Source: Reyranella sp. (GTDB lineage Bacteria; Pseudomonadota; Alphaproteobacteria; Reyranellales; Reyranellaceae). Taken from it: DNA of 64,000 nucleotides. The DNA lies in NCBI RefSeq assembly GCF_017305915.1, contig NZ_JAFKJN010000018.1, positions 248,001-312,000 on the forward strand, in the 5' to 3' direction. The translations under genes were made by a program, and so were the position numbers. The notes below the pieces were generated by a model that ran no database searches, was not told where the DNA came from, and saw nothing but the letters and a program-made list of their open reading frames with translations. Positions 44,931 to 53,462 of the stretch are shown here, piece after piece (position 1 is the stretch's first letter; each line of letters begins with the position of its first letter).

Positions 44931-45980
44931 ATGCATCCGGAGATCGAGATCGCGGGACGCAAGATCGGGCCGGGACACCCGCCCTACGTGATCTGCGAGC
45001 TGTCGGGAAATCACAACGGCAGCCTCGAGCGCGCCCTCGAGCTAGTCGACGCCGCTGCCGCGACCGGCGCCGACGCGATCAAGATCCAGACCTACACGCC
45101 GGACACGCTGACCATCGAATCCGACCGTCCCGAGTTCCGCCTCGAGGGCGGCCTGTGGTCCGGCAAGACGCTGTACGAGCTCTACGGCGAGGCGCACACG
45201 CCCTACGAATGGCACCCTGCGCTGTTCGCCCGCGCGAAGGAGCATGGCGTCACGCTGTTCTCGACGCCGTTCGACGAGACCGCGGTCGATCTGCTCGCGA
45301 GCCTCGATGCGCCAGCCTACAAGATCGCCTCGTTCGAAGTGATCGACCTGATGCTGATCGAGCGGGTCGCGCGCCAGGGCAAGCCGATGATCCTTTCAAC
45401 CGGCATGGCCAACCTCGCCGAGATCCAGGATGCCGTGGCGACGGCGCGCAAGGCCGGCACCTCCGACATCGCCCTGCTGCACTGCGTGAGCTCCTATCCT
45501 GCGCCGGTGGGCGACGCCAATGTGCGCACCGTGCCGCATCTCGCCAGCGCCTTCGGCGTCGTTGGCGGGCTGTCCGACCATACGCCCGGCACGGCGGTTG
45601 CGGTCGCCGCCGTCGCCCTCGGCGCCGCGGTGATCGAGAAGCATTTTACCCTGGCGCGCGCCGATGGCGGCCCCGACGCGGCCTTCTCGCTCGAGCCGGA
45701 CGAGTTCAAGCGCCTGGTCGAGGACTGCCATGCCGCCTGGGAGGCCCTGGGCGACGTCACCTACGACCTGCAGGGCAGCGAGCGCGGCAGCACGACCTTC
45801 CGCCGATCGCTCTACGCGATGCAGACGATCGAGGCCGGCGAGGCCTTCTCGATGCAGAACGTGCGATCGATCCGACCGGGCTTCGGCATGCCGCCGAAGG
45901 AACTGCCCGCGCTGGTCGGACGCAAGGCGCGGCGGCGCATCGAGCGCGGCGAGCCGATCCTGCCGTCGGTCGTGGAATGA
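44931..45980 (+). CDS. pseI: Pseudaminic acid synthase, PseI
   Basis: A 349-residue NeuB-family enzyme. The TIM barrel contains CELSGNHNGSLERAL, ADAIKIQTYTPDTLT, SFEVIDLMLIERVA, ILSTGMANLAEIQD and LHCVSSYPAP. The C-terminal part, from about residue 285, is the SAF/antifreeze-like domain (MQNVRSIRPGFGMPPKELP, ending VGRKARRRIERGEPI). It condenses 2,4-diacetamido-2,4,6-trideoxy-L-altrose with phosphoenolpyruvate to pseudaminic acid. The ATG at 44931 has GAGGAG at a 3-base spacing, better than an upstream ATG at 44901. It completes the core pseB-pseC-pseI set. Confidence 0.93.
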   Translation: MHPEIEIAGRKIGPGHPPYVICELSGNHNGSLERALELVDAAAATGADAIKIQTYTPDTLTIESDRPEFRLEGGLWSGKTLYELYGEAHTPYEWHPALFARAKEHGVTLFSTPFDETAVDLLASLDAPAYKIASFEVIDLMLIERVARQGKPMILSTGMANLAEIQDAVATARKAGTSDIALLHCVSSYPAPVGDANVRTVPHLASAFGVVGGLSDHTPGTAVAVAAVALGAAVIEKHFTLARADGGPDAAFSLEPDEFKRLVEDCHAAWEALGDVTYDLQGSERGSTTFRRSLYAMQTIEAGEAFSMQNVRSIRPGFGMPPKELPALVGRKARRRIERGEPILPSVVE

Positions 45981-46012
45981 CCGGCCGCTTTCATCTCTTT
46001 TAGGGGGCCCTC

Positions 46013-47302
46013 ATGTCGGTACGCTACGCGCATTCGGAAGAGCAGCTGGCGCGGGCGCGCAGGACGATCCCTCTGGGCGCGCAGACCTTCTCCAAGAGCA
46101 TCACCCAGTTCCCGCTGGGCGTCTCGCCCTACTTCGCCGAGCGCGGCCAGGGCAGCCGGCTGTGGGACGTCGACGGCAACGAGTACATCGACTTCATCAA
46201 CGCGCTCTGCTCGGTGACCCTGGGCTACTGCGACCCCGACGTCACCGCGGCGGTGTCGGAGCAGCTCGCCAAAGGCACCATCTTCTCGCTCTCCCATCGT
46301 CTCGAGAGCGAGGTCGCGGAGATGCTCTGCCAGCTCGTGCCGTCGGCGGAGATGGCGCGGTTCGGCAAGAACGGCTCGGACGCCACGGCGGGCGCGGTGC
46401 GCGCTGCCCGCGCCTTCACCGGCCGCGAGCACGTCATCGCCTGCGGCTATCACGGCTGGCAGGATTGGTACATCGGCGCCACCGCGCGCAACAAGGGCGT
46501 GCCGGTAGCGACCGGCACGCTGACCCACGTCGTGCCCTACAACGACCTCGGCGCCCTTGAGCGCGAGCTCGAGAAATGGAACGGCCAGGTGGCCGCGATC
46601 ATCATGGAGCCGATGAACGTCCAGTACCCGGCGCCGGGCTACTTGGAGGGCGTGCGTACGGCGGCGACCAAGGCCGGTGCCGTGCTGGTGTTCGACGAGA
46701 CCATTACCGGCTTCCGCTTCGCCATCGGCGGTGCGCAGGAACAGTTCGGCGTCACCCCAGACCTCACGACGCTCGGCAAGGGCGTCGCCAACGGCTACCC
46801 GCTGTCGGTGGTGTGCGGCCGCAAGGACATCATGGCCGAGATGGAGGAGGTCTTTTTCTCCTTCACCATGGGCGGCGAGACGCTGTCGCTGGCGGCGGCG
46901 CTGGCGACCATGCAGAAGCTGGTGCGCGAGCCGGTAATCGCCACCATGCGCGAGCGAGGCGAGCGGCTGTCCAAGGGCGTGACCGAACGACTGGCGAAGT
47001 ACGGCGCCTCGGGCTTCCTCGCCCATTCCGGCCATCCGACGTGGTCGTTCCTGAATTTCTCCGACGCGGCCGGCGCCACGTCGTGGGAGATCAAGACGCT
47101 GTGGCTGCAGGAGATCTTCGAGCGCGGCATCCTCTCACTCGGCACCCACAACATCAGCTACGCCCACTCGAACGAGGACATCGACCGCCTGCTCGCGGTG
47201 TACGACGAGGTTATCCCCTTCGTCGCCAATGCGGTGCGCGACGGCGCGGTCCGCCAGTACCTGCGCTGTGATCCGCTGGTTCCCCTGTTCAAGGTCCGAT
47301 AG
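46013..47302 (+). CDS. HemL-like class III aminotransferase of the nonulosonate cluster
   Basis: A 429-residue fold-type I PLP enzyme resembling glutamate-1-semialdehyde aminomutase: FPLGVSPYFAERGQGSRLWDVDGNEY near the N-terminus, FGKNGSDATAGAVRAAR, VLVFDETITGFRF, and the PLP lysine in TTLGKGVANGYPLSVV. True HemL is expected elsewhere in the genome, and this copy sits 32 bases after pseI between sugar genes, so a role in amino-sugar or nonulosonate metabolism is more likely than tetrapyrrole synthesis. The substrate is not known. The start ATG at 46013 has AGGGGGC upstream. Confidence 0.85.
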   Translation: MSVRYAHSEEQLARARRTIPLGAQTFSKSITQFPLGVSPYFAERGQGSRLWDVDGNEYIDFINALCSVTLGYCDPDVTAAVSEQLAKGTIFSLSHRLESEVAEMLCQLVPSAEMARFGKNGSDATAGAVRAARAFTGREHVIACGYHGWQDWYIGATARNKGVPVATGTLTHVVPYNDLGALERELEKWNGQVAAIIMEPMNVQYPAPGYLEGVRTAATKAGAVLVFDETITGFRFAIGGAQEQFGVTPDLTTLGKGVANGYPLSVVCGRKDIMAEMEEVFFSFTMGGETLSLAAALATMQKLVREPVIATMRERGERLSKGVTERLAKYGASGFLAHSGHPTWSFLNFSDAAGATSWEIKTLWLQEIFERGILSLGTHNISYAHSNEDIDRLLAVYDEVIPFVANAVRDGAVRQYLRCDPLVPLFKVR

Positions 47303-47309
47303 CGCCCGC

Positions 47310-48923
47310 ATGTCCAACGCCGGCCGCATCGGCCTCGGGACTGTCCAGTTCGGAATGGCGTACGGCATCGCCAATCCGCATGGCCAGGTCGCTCTCGAAA
47401 CCGCCGCCGAGATCCTCCGGCTCGCGCGCGGCGCCGGCGTGCGCCTGCTCGACACCGCGGCGGCCTACGGCCAGGCCGAGGAAGTGCTCGGCCGGCTGGT
47501 CGCGCCGGATGACGGATTCCGGATCATCACCAAGACCGCGCCCGGTGCCGGCATCCAGGGCGTGGTCGACCGCGCCCGCCAGTCGCACCGCGTGCTAGGC
47601 GGCCGGCGCCTGCACGGCCTGCTGGTCCATTCGGCCGCCGACCTGCGCACGACCGACGGCCCGGCGTTGTGGGGAGCGCTGCAGGGTCTGCGCGACGAAG
47701 GCCTGTTCGCGCGCATCGGCATTTCCGTTTACGCCTCGGACGACCCGCTCGAGCTGGCCCGGCGCTTCCGCCCCGACATCATGCAGCTGCCGGTGAGCGT
47801 GCTCGACCAGCGGCTGGTCCGGAGCGGCGTGCTGCGCGGCCTCAAGGATCTCGGCGTCGAGATCCATGCCCGCTCGCTGTTCCTCCAAGGCGCGATCTTC
47901 CTCGATCCGGCAAAGCTGCCGCTCTGCCTCGCCCATGCTGCGCCCCGGCTCGCGGCCTTCCAAGCTCGGCTGGCCGCGCTCGGCCTGTCGCCCGTCGAGG
48001 CCGGCATCGGCTACCCGTTGTCGGTCCCGGAGATCGACTACGCCCTCGTCGGCGTCACCGCGGTCGCGGAAAGCCACCAGATCCTTTACGCCGCGGCACA
48101 GGACCGCAGCGGCGTGCCGTGGCATGAGCTCGCCGTCGATGACGAGGTCCTGCTCGATCCGCGCCAGTGGGTGTCCGACGAGGCATTCCGTGCCCGCGCC
48201 GCGGCCAAGCCGGTCGTGCTAGCGGTCCTTCAGGCTCGCATGAGCTCGACGCGTCTGCCCGGCAAGGTGCTGAAGCCGATCCTCGGCCGGCCGATGCTGG
48301 GCCGCCACATCGACCGGCTGAAGCGCAGTAGGATGATCGACCGCCTCGTGGTGGCGACCAGCGTCGATCCCAGCGACGACCCGATCGCCGCCTTCTGCGC
48401 CGCCGAGGGGATTGGCTGCCATCGCGGCTCCCTGCACGACGTGCTGGCCCGCTACGAGGGCGCCGCCCGGGACAACGATCCGGTCGACCACATCGTCCGG
48501 CTGACCGGCGACTGTCCGCTCGCCGATCCCGAGGTCATCGACCGCACGATCGAGATGCACGTCGCCGGGCAATACGACTATTCGTCGAACACCAATCCGC
48601 CGACCTATCCCGACGGCCTCGACACCGAGGTCATGACCCGGGAAGCCCTGCGCCTGATGGCGGTGGAGGCAGCGACCGCCCACCAGCGCGAGCACGTCAC
48701 GTCGTTTCTCTACACCCAGCCCGAGCGCTTCCGGCTGGGCAAGCTGCACAACGACACAGACCAGAGCCTGATGCGCTGGACTGTCGACACACCGGACGAC
48801 TTCCACATGGTCGACGCGGTCTACCGCGAGCTGCTGCCGGTCAACGAGCGGTTCGGCTCGGCGGACATCCTGGCGCTGCTCGAGCGCCGGCCGGACATCG
48901 CTGCCATCAATCGGCCGCGCTAA
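47310..48923 (+). CDS. Aldo/keto reductase fused to SpsF-type cytidylyltransferase
   Basis: A 537-residue two-domain protein. Residues about 1-290 form an aldo/keto reductase TIM barrel (GLGTVQFGMAYGIANPHGQ, RLLDTAAAYGQAEEVLG, LHGLLVHSAADL). Residues about 305-537 are a CTP-transferase of the SpsF/NeuA superfamily (LAVLQARMSSTRLPGKVLKP, IVRLTGDCPLADPEVIDR, DYSSNTNPPTYPDGLDTEV). The cytidylyltransferase half could be the missing CMP-nonulosonate activating step. The reductase half could modify the sugar chain. The ATG at 47310 is 7 bases after the previous stop. The stop overlaps the glycosyltransferase start (TAATG). Confidence 0.88.
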   Translation: MSNAGRIGLGTVQFGMAYGIANPHGQVALETAAEILRLARGAGVRLLDTAAAYGQAEEVLGRLVAPDDGFRIITKTAPGAGIQGVVDRARQSHRVLGGRRLHGLLVHSAADLRTTDGPALWGALQGLRDEGLFARIGISVYASDDPLELARRFRPDIMQLPVSVLDQRLVRSGVLRGLKDLGVEIHARSLFLQGAIFLDPAKLPLCLAHAAPRLAAFQARLAALGLSPVEAGIGYPLSVPEIDYALVGVTAVAESHQILYAAAQDRSGVPWHELAVDDEVLLDPRQWVSDEAFRARAAAKPVVLAVLQARMSSTRLPGKVLKPILGRPMLGRHIDRLKRSRMIDRLVVATSVDPSDDPIAAFCAAEGIGCHRGSLHDVLARYEGAARDNDPVDHIVRLTGDCPLADPEVIDRTIEMHVAGQYDYSSNTNPPTYPDGLDTEVMTREALRLMAVEAATAHQREHVTSFLYTQPERFRLGKLHNDTDQSLMRWTVDTPDDFHMVDAVYRELLPVNERFGSADILALLERRPDIAAINRPR

Positions 48924-50050
48924 TGGCCCACATCGTCCACGTCCTGAAGTGGTACCCGCCCTCGATCGGCGGCATCGAGAAGGTCGCCGAGTTCTGCGCC
49001 GACGCCGCGCGCAGCGCCGGGCACGATGTCACCGTGCTGGTCTGCGAGAAGGACAGCGAGAAGGCCGGCCGCTCCGTCACGCCGACCGGCGTGATGGTCG
49101 AGCGCCTGCGCAGCCTGGGCATCCTGTTCTCCATGCCGGTCGCGCCCGGCCTGCCGTTCGCGCTGTGGCGCCTGATGCGCAAGGCGGACCTGGTGCACTT
49201 CCACGAGCCCTACCCGGCCGCGACCCTGTCTATGCTGCTGATGCCCAAACCGCGCAGGCTGGTCATCACCTGGCACGGCGACATCCTGCGCCAGAAGCGG
49301 CTGAAGCCCTACGCCGAGTGGCTGCAGGACAAGCTGGCGCGCCGCGCCGATGCCATCCTCGCCACCTCCGAGCGCATGCCGGCCGGCTCGCCGGTATTGG
49401 GCCGCCATACCGACCGCATCCGGATCATGCCGTTCATGATCGACACCACGCCGTTCGACGTCCTGCGCGGCCAGACCGACCGTATCGCGGCGACGCGCAA
49501 GCGCTGGGGCGGCCGCTTCGCCTTCGCCTGCGGGCGGCTCATTCCCTACAAGGGTTACGAGGTGCTGATCGACGCCGTCTCCGGTACCGATCTCAGGGTG
49601 GTGATCGTCGGCGAAGGCCCGCTGCGCGAGTCGCTGCTGGCGCAAGCCAAGGAGCGCGGTGTCGCCGACCAGATCGTGTTCGCCGGCGCCGTCGACGACG
49701 AGACCGTGCGCGACCTCTACTGCGGCTGTGAATTCCTGGTCTTCCCCTCGGTCACCCAGGGCGAGGCCTTCGGCCTCGTCCAGCTCGAGGCCATGGCGGC
49801 CGGCCGGCCCGTGATCAACACCTGGCTGATGACCAGTGTGCCGACGGTCAGTCTGGACGGGGTGAGCGGCCTCACCGTCGAGCCACGCGATCCGGTGGTG
49901 CTACGCGAGGCCATGCTGAAGCTCTGGAACGACACGGAATTGCGGGAGCGACTAGGCGCCGGCGCCTTGACCCGCATTCGCAAGGTCTTCGAGCGGAGCA
50001 GGGTCCTGGGCAAATTGCTGGCATTTTATGACGATATTCTCGCGACTTAA
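48923..50050 (+). CDS. GT4-family glycosyltransferase
   Basis: A 375-residue GT-B glycosyltransferase. The N-terminal domain opens with HVLKWYPPSIGGIEKVAE, the usual glycine-rich start; the interdomain turn is near RLIPYKGYEVLIDA; and the C-terminal nucleotide-sugar site is SVTQGEAFGLVQLEAMAAG, the EX7E signature. It transfers a sugar from a nucleotide donor to a lipid-linked acceptor at the inner-membrane face. Donor and linkage are not predictable. It is the fourth to sixth gene of the long plus-strand operon. ATG overlaps the previous stop by one base. Confidence 0.9.
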   Translation: MAHIVHVLKWYPPSIGGIEKVAEFCADAARSAGHDVTVLVCEKDSEKAGRSVTPTGVMVERLRSLGILFSMPVAPGLPFALWRLMRKADLVHFHEPYPAATLSMLLMPKPRRLVITWHGDILRQKRLKPYAEWLQDKLARRADAILATSERMPAGSPVLGRHTDRIRIMPFMIDTTPFDVLRGQTDRIAATRKRWGGRFAFACGRLIPYKGYEVLIDAVSGTDLRVVIVGEGPLRESLLAQAKERGVADQIVFAGAVDDETVRDLYCGCEFLVFPSVTQGEAFGLVQLEAMAAGRPVINTWLMTSVPTVSLDGVSGLTVEPRDPVVLREAMLKLWNDTELRERLGAGALTRIRKVFERSRVLGKLLAFYDDILAT

Positions 50051-50095
50051 CCGCGCTGTACCTTGGAGCGCGCAGGGCCCCGTGATATTCAAGGG

Positions 50096-51025
50096 ATGGG
50101 ATTTCAGCGCATTTCCACCTGCCGGGGCACCCCGTTGACCGCGCACATCTTCACCATCGATGTCGAGGACTGGTTCCACATCTCGGACCTCGACAACACG
50201 CCGCTGGTCGGTACGTGGCACGAGTACGAATCGCGGGTCGAACGCAACCTTCGCGATCTGCTCGACCTGCTCGACAGCCATGGCGTGAAGGCGACCTGCT
50301 TCTTCCTCGGCTGGGTCGGCGAGAAATTCCCTGGCCTGGTGCGCGAGACCGCGGCGCGCGGTCACGAGGTGGCGAGCCACGGCTACGCCCACGAGCTGGT
50401 CTACGAGATCACGCCCGAGGTGTTCCGCGCCGACATCCGCCGCGCCAAGCAGATCCTCGAAGGCTGCTTCGCCGGCACCGTCCAGGGCTATCGCGCGCCG
50501 GGTTTCTCGATCACGCCGCAGACGCCGTGGGCCTGGGACATCCTCGCCGAGGAAGGCTATCGCTACGACAGCTCGCTGTTCGCCTCGAGCCGCAGCTTCG
50601 GCGGCGATCCCGATGCCTATCCCAAGCCGCACGTCCGCCCGTCAGGCAAGTCAGAGGGGGGCAGCTCCGGAGTCGTTGCGATGCCGCTGCGCCCGGCGCG
50701 CGCCTTCGGCAAGTCACTGATCTTCTCCGGCGGCGGTTATCTCCGCCTGCTGCCGACCTCGGCCATCACCTTCCTCGCCGACAAGCTGGCGCAGCCCGAC
50801 GCGCCGATCATCTACTACATCCATCCGCGCGAGATCGACGTCGAGCAGCCGCGCCTGCCGATGCCGTTCGGCCGCAAGTTCCGCTCGTACGTCAATCTGT
50901 CGTCGACGCGCGGCAAGATCGCAGCGCTTTGCCGGCGCTACGAGTTCGAGCGCATGATCGACTGGGTGGAAGCGAACGAGACCAGGCTGCCGACACTTTC
51001 CGGTCGGATGCACGCCTCCGCCTGA
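50096..51025 (+). CDS. Polysaccharide deacetylase, DUF3473/XrtA-associated type
   Basis: A 309-residue CE4-type deacetylase with the NodB fold: AHIFTIDVEDWFHISD carries the catalytic Asp and the first metal Asp, HEVASHGYAHELVYE carries the metal-binding HxxxH, and GYRAPGFSITPQTPWAWDIL follows. The later part with IYYIHPREIDVEQPRL matches the C-terminal DUF3473 region typical of deacetylases in exosortase-associated polysaccharide loci. It would remove N-acetyl groups from a glycan or nucleotide-linked sugar. Exosortase genes are not in this window. The start could be ATG 50096 or TTG 50135; the first conserved residues begin right after both. Confidence 0.88.
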   Translation: MGFQRISTCRGTPLTAHIFTIDVEDWFHISDLDNTPLVGTWHEYESRVERNLRDLLDLLDSHGVKATCFFLGWVGEKFPGLVRETAARGHEVASHGYAHELVYEITPEVFRADIRRAKQILEGCFAGTVQGYRAPGFSITPQTPWAWDILAEEGYRYDSSLFASSRSFGGDPDAYPKPHVRPSGKSEGGSSGVVAMPLRPARAFGKSLIFSGGGYLRLLPTSAITFLADKLAQPDAPIIYYIHPREIDVEQPRLPMPFGRKFRSYVNLSSTRGKIAALCRRYEFERMIDWVEANETRLPTLSGRMHASA

Positions 51026-51034
51026 CGGATCGCC

Positions 51035-52759
51035 ATGTCCCAAGCGTTGTCCCTCGAGAAGCCGACCGCTGAGAGCCGGGAGACCGCGCCGGCCCGCAGC
51101 GTCTGCCTGCTGTCGAGCGCCAACTGGGACATCCTGCTGCGCCGGCTGTCCGACACTTGCTCGGCCAGCGCCGGCGTCGCGACCAAATTCGAGGCGCCGC
51201 CGTTCGGCCAGTACCGCATCCTGCTGAACGACGAGACGTCCGGGCTGCGCCGCAGCACCTGCGACTTCTACGTCTTCGCCGAGCGTATCGAGGACTTCGC
51301 CGGTCCGTTCGAGACGCTCGATGCCTCGGCCATTCCCAGTATCCGCCAGAAGTTCGCCGACTACGTCGACGACATCCGCCACGCCCGCGCGCTGCTGGGC
51401 GGCCGCTTCCTGGTCAACAATTTCGCGCCCGTGCGCCCGTTCGCCTCGACCATCGCCGAGCAGACCGGCGCCGCGATGGGCATCGAGCGGCTGATTGCCG
51501 AGCTGAACGCCGAGCTGGTCGCGGCGCTCGCGGACCTGCCCGACACCCAGGTCGTGCCGGTGTCCAGCATCGTCGCCGATCTCGGCCGGCAGGCCTGCGA
51601 TCCCGGCAAGTACTGGCTGATCGGCCGCGTCCCCTTCTCGCGCGGCTTCGCCGAGCCCTACGCGCGGCTGGTCGCCGGCATCATGATGGCGCAGACCGGC
51701 AAGACGGCGCGTGCGCTGGTGATCGATCTCGACAACACGCTGTGGGGCGGCGTGGTCGGCGACGACGGCATGGACAACCTGAAGCTCGGCGCCGACCATC
51801 CGGGCAACCAGTTCCTGGCGGTGCAGGGTGTGCTGAAGGCGCTGGCCCGCCGCGGCATCCTGCTCACGCTGGTCAGCAAGAATACCGAGGCCGTCGCTCT
51901 CGAGGCGATCCGCGAGCACGGCGCGATGGTGTTGCGCGAAAAGGACTTCATCGCCTGGCGGATCAACTGGGATCCCAAGTCGATGAACATCGATGCGCTG
52001 GCCCGCGAGCTCGACCTCTCGACGGCGTCGTTCCTGTTCGTCGACGACAATCCGGTGGAGCGCGCCGAGGTCGGCGAGAACGTCGCCGGCATCGCGATCC
52101 CCAACCTGCCGGCCGATCCGTCGGAATGGCCACGCCTGCTGCTTGCCCATCCCGGGTTGACGACGCTGGCGCTCTCGGCCGAGGACCTCAACCGCGCTCG
52201 CAGCTACGAGGTGCGCCGCGACATCCGCTCCGCCGGCAGCCGTCCGGGCGGCCGCGAGGCCTTCCTGCACAGCCTCGGGCTGGTGCTGGAGATGCGCAAG
52301 ATCGACGCCAGGACACAGCTGCGCATCAATCAGCTGTTCGCCAAGACCAACCAATACAACACCACCAGCCGCCGCTATTCCGAGCGCGAACTGAAGGACC
52401 TGGTCGCCAACGGCGACGACGTATTCGCCGTCCGCGTCATCGACAAGCAGGGCTCGGACGAGATCGTCGGCGCGATCGTGGTGCGCTACGACGGGCCCAC
52501 CGCCTCGGTCGACAACTTCGTCATGAGCTGCCGTCTGCTCGGCCGCGGCGTCGAGACGGCGGCGCTTTCGGTCGTCTGCGAGCGCGCGGCCGCGCACCGC
52601 TGCACGACGCTGGCCGGCGCGATCATCGAGACGCCGCGCAACGAGCCCTGCCGCAAGCTCTACAGCGACCACGGCTTCCGCGCCGAGGGCGATGGCCGCT
52701 TCAGCCTCGACCTCGCCACGCCGATCGCGCGCCCCGCCTGGTTCGAGATCCGGACATGA
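51035..52759 (+). CDS. Second FkbH-like HAD-family protein
   Basis: A 574-residue FkbH-type protein. The N-terminal region (about 20-220) precedes a HAD core starting near residue 230 with LVIDLDNTLWGGVVGDDG, then TLVSKNTEAV and FLFVDDNPVERAEV. The C-terminal third contains INQLFAKTNQYNTTSRRYSE and the GNAT-like LLGRGVETAALSVVCERA. It is smaller than the copy at 16508 and clearly a different gene, with about half its residues the same in the HAD core by eye. A VOC protein and an acyl carrier protein follow directly, so it probably loads the downstream ACP. The stop overlaps the VOC start (ATGA). Confidence 0.9.
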   Translation: MSQALSLEKPTAESRETAPARSVCLLSSANWDILLRRLSDTCSASAGVATKFEAPPFGQYRILLNDETSGLRRSTCDFYVFAERIEDFAGPFETLDASAIPSIRQKFADYVDDIRHARALLGGRFLVNNFAPVRPFASTIAEQTGAAMGIERLIAELNAELVAALADLPDTQVVPVSSIVADLGRQACDPGKYWLIGRVPFSRGFAEPYARLVAGIMMAQTGKTARALVIDLDNTLWGGVVGDDGMDNLKLGADHPGNQFLAVQGVLKALARRGILLTLVSKNTEAVALEAIREHGAMVLREKDFIAWRINWDPKSMNIDALARELDLSTASFLFVDDNPVERAEVGENVAGIAIPNLPADPSEWPRLLLAHPGLTTLALSAEDLNRARSYEVRRDIRSAGSRPGGREAFLHSLGLVLEMRKIDARTQLRINQLFAKTNQYNTTSRRYSERELKDLVANGDDVFAVRVIDKQGSDEIVGAIVVRYDGPTASVDNFVMSCRLLGRGVETAALSVVCERAAAHRCTTLAGAIIETPRNEPCRKLYSDHGFRAEGDGRFSLDLATPIARPAWFEIRT

Positions 52760-53226
52760 CCGCGATGGCCGGCCTGGCGCCAGGCGCGCTGGCGCGCCTC
52801 GGCGTGCTCGGGGTCGACCATGTGGCGGTGACCACCCGCCGCTTCGAGGAGACCCTCGCCGACTACCTGTCCGCGCCGGGCGCCAAGCTCGTGAAGGGCC
52901 CGGGCTGGAATCCGACCCAGAAGGTCGACTACGCCTTCGTCGCCGTGAACAGCGGCCTCACGGTCGAGATCCTCGGCTTCAAGGAGGGCGTCGACTCGCC
53001 GATCGAGCAGCATGTCCGGCGCGGCGGCGGTGCCTACCATCTCTGCTTCGTCGTCGCCGATATCGAGGCCGCCCTGGCCGAGGTCAGGGCGGCGCGCGGC
53101 ATGATCGTGCTCAAGCCCACGCCCGACGTCGCCTTTGGGGGGAGACGGATTGCGTTCTTCATGCATCGGGCCCATGGACTGGTCGAATTGGTGGAGGCTG
53201 AAAAGCCGGGGGAAGGGAAAGAATGA
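52756..53226 (+). CDS. VOC-family metalloprotein (glyoxalase/epimerase-like)
   Basis: A 156-residue vicinal oxygen chelate protein with two beta-alpha-beta-beta modules: GVDHVAVTTRRFEETLADYL in the first and GAYHLCFVVADIEAALAEVR in the second, with a metal-type Glu/His context (LGVDHV, TVEILGF, GAYHLCF, LVELVEA). It resembles methylmalonyl-CoA epimerase and glyoxalase-like enzymes. Its place between FkbH and an ACP suggests it acts on the carrier-bound acyl unit, for example by epimerising it. That is inference. ATG 52756 overlaps the FkbH stop; ATG 52765 is an alternative. Confidence 0.8.
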   Translation: MTAMAGLAPGALARLGVLGVDHVAVTTRRFEETLADYLSAPGAKLVKGPGWNPTQKVDYAFVAVNSGLTVEILGFKEGVDSPIEQHVRRGGGAYHLCFVVADIEAALAEVRAARGMIVLKPTPDVAFGGRRIAFFMHRAHGLVELVEAEKPGEGKE

Positions 53227-53462
53227 CGACGACGCTGGACCGCGTCCGCACGGTCGCCGCCAGGGAATTCAAGGTCGATGCTGCTAGTCTCAGCGCCGCG
53301 AGCGAAGCCGCCGATGTTTCGGGTTGGGACTCCTCGACCCACCTGGTGCTGATGATGGCGCTGGAGGAAGAATTCGGCATCGCCTTCGAGCTCGACGAGG
53401 TCACCGAGCTGACCTCCATCGGCGCGATCGCCGACGCCATCGATGCCCGAACCGGCCAGTAA
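53223..53462 (+). CDS. Acyl carrier protein of the second FkbH cassette
   Basis: A 79-residue acyl carrier protein. The phosphopantetheine serine lies in VSGWDSSTHLVLMMAL (motif GWDSSTH, compared with GWDSLSH in the first cassette). The helix III region is FELDEVTELTSIGAIADAI. It is coupled by ATGA overlap to the VOC gene and overlaps the next gene by 20 bases. It is the likely acceptor of the acyl group formed by the FkbH-like protein two genes upstream. Confidence 0.9.
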   Translation: MTTTLDRVRTVAAREFKVDAASLSAASEAADVSGWDSSTHLVLMMALEEEFGIAFELDEVTELTSIGAIADAIDARTGQ

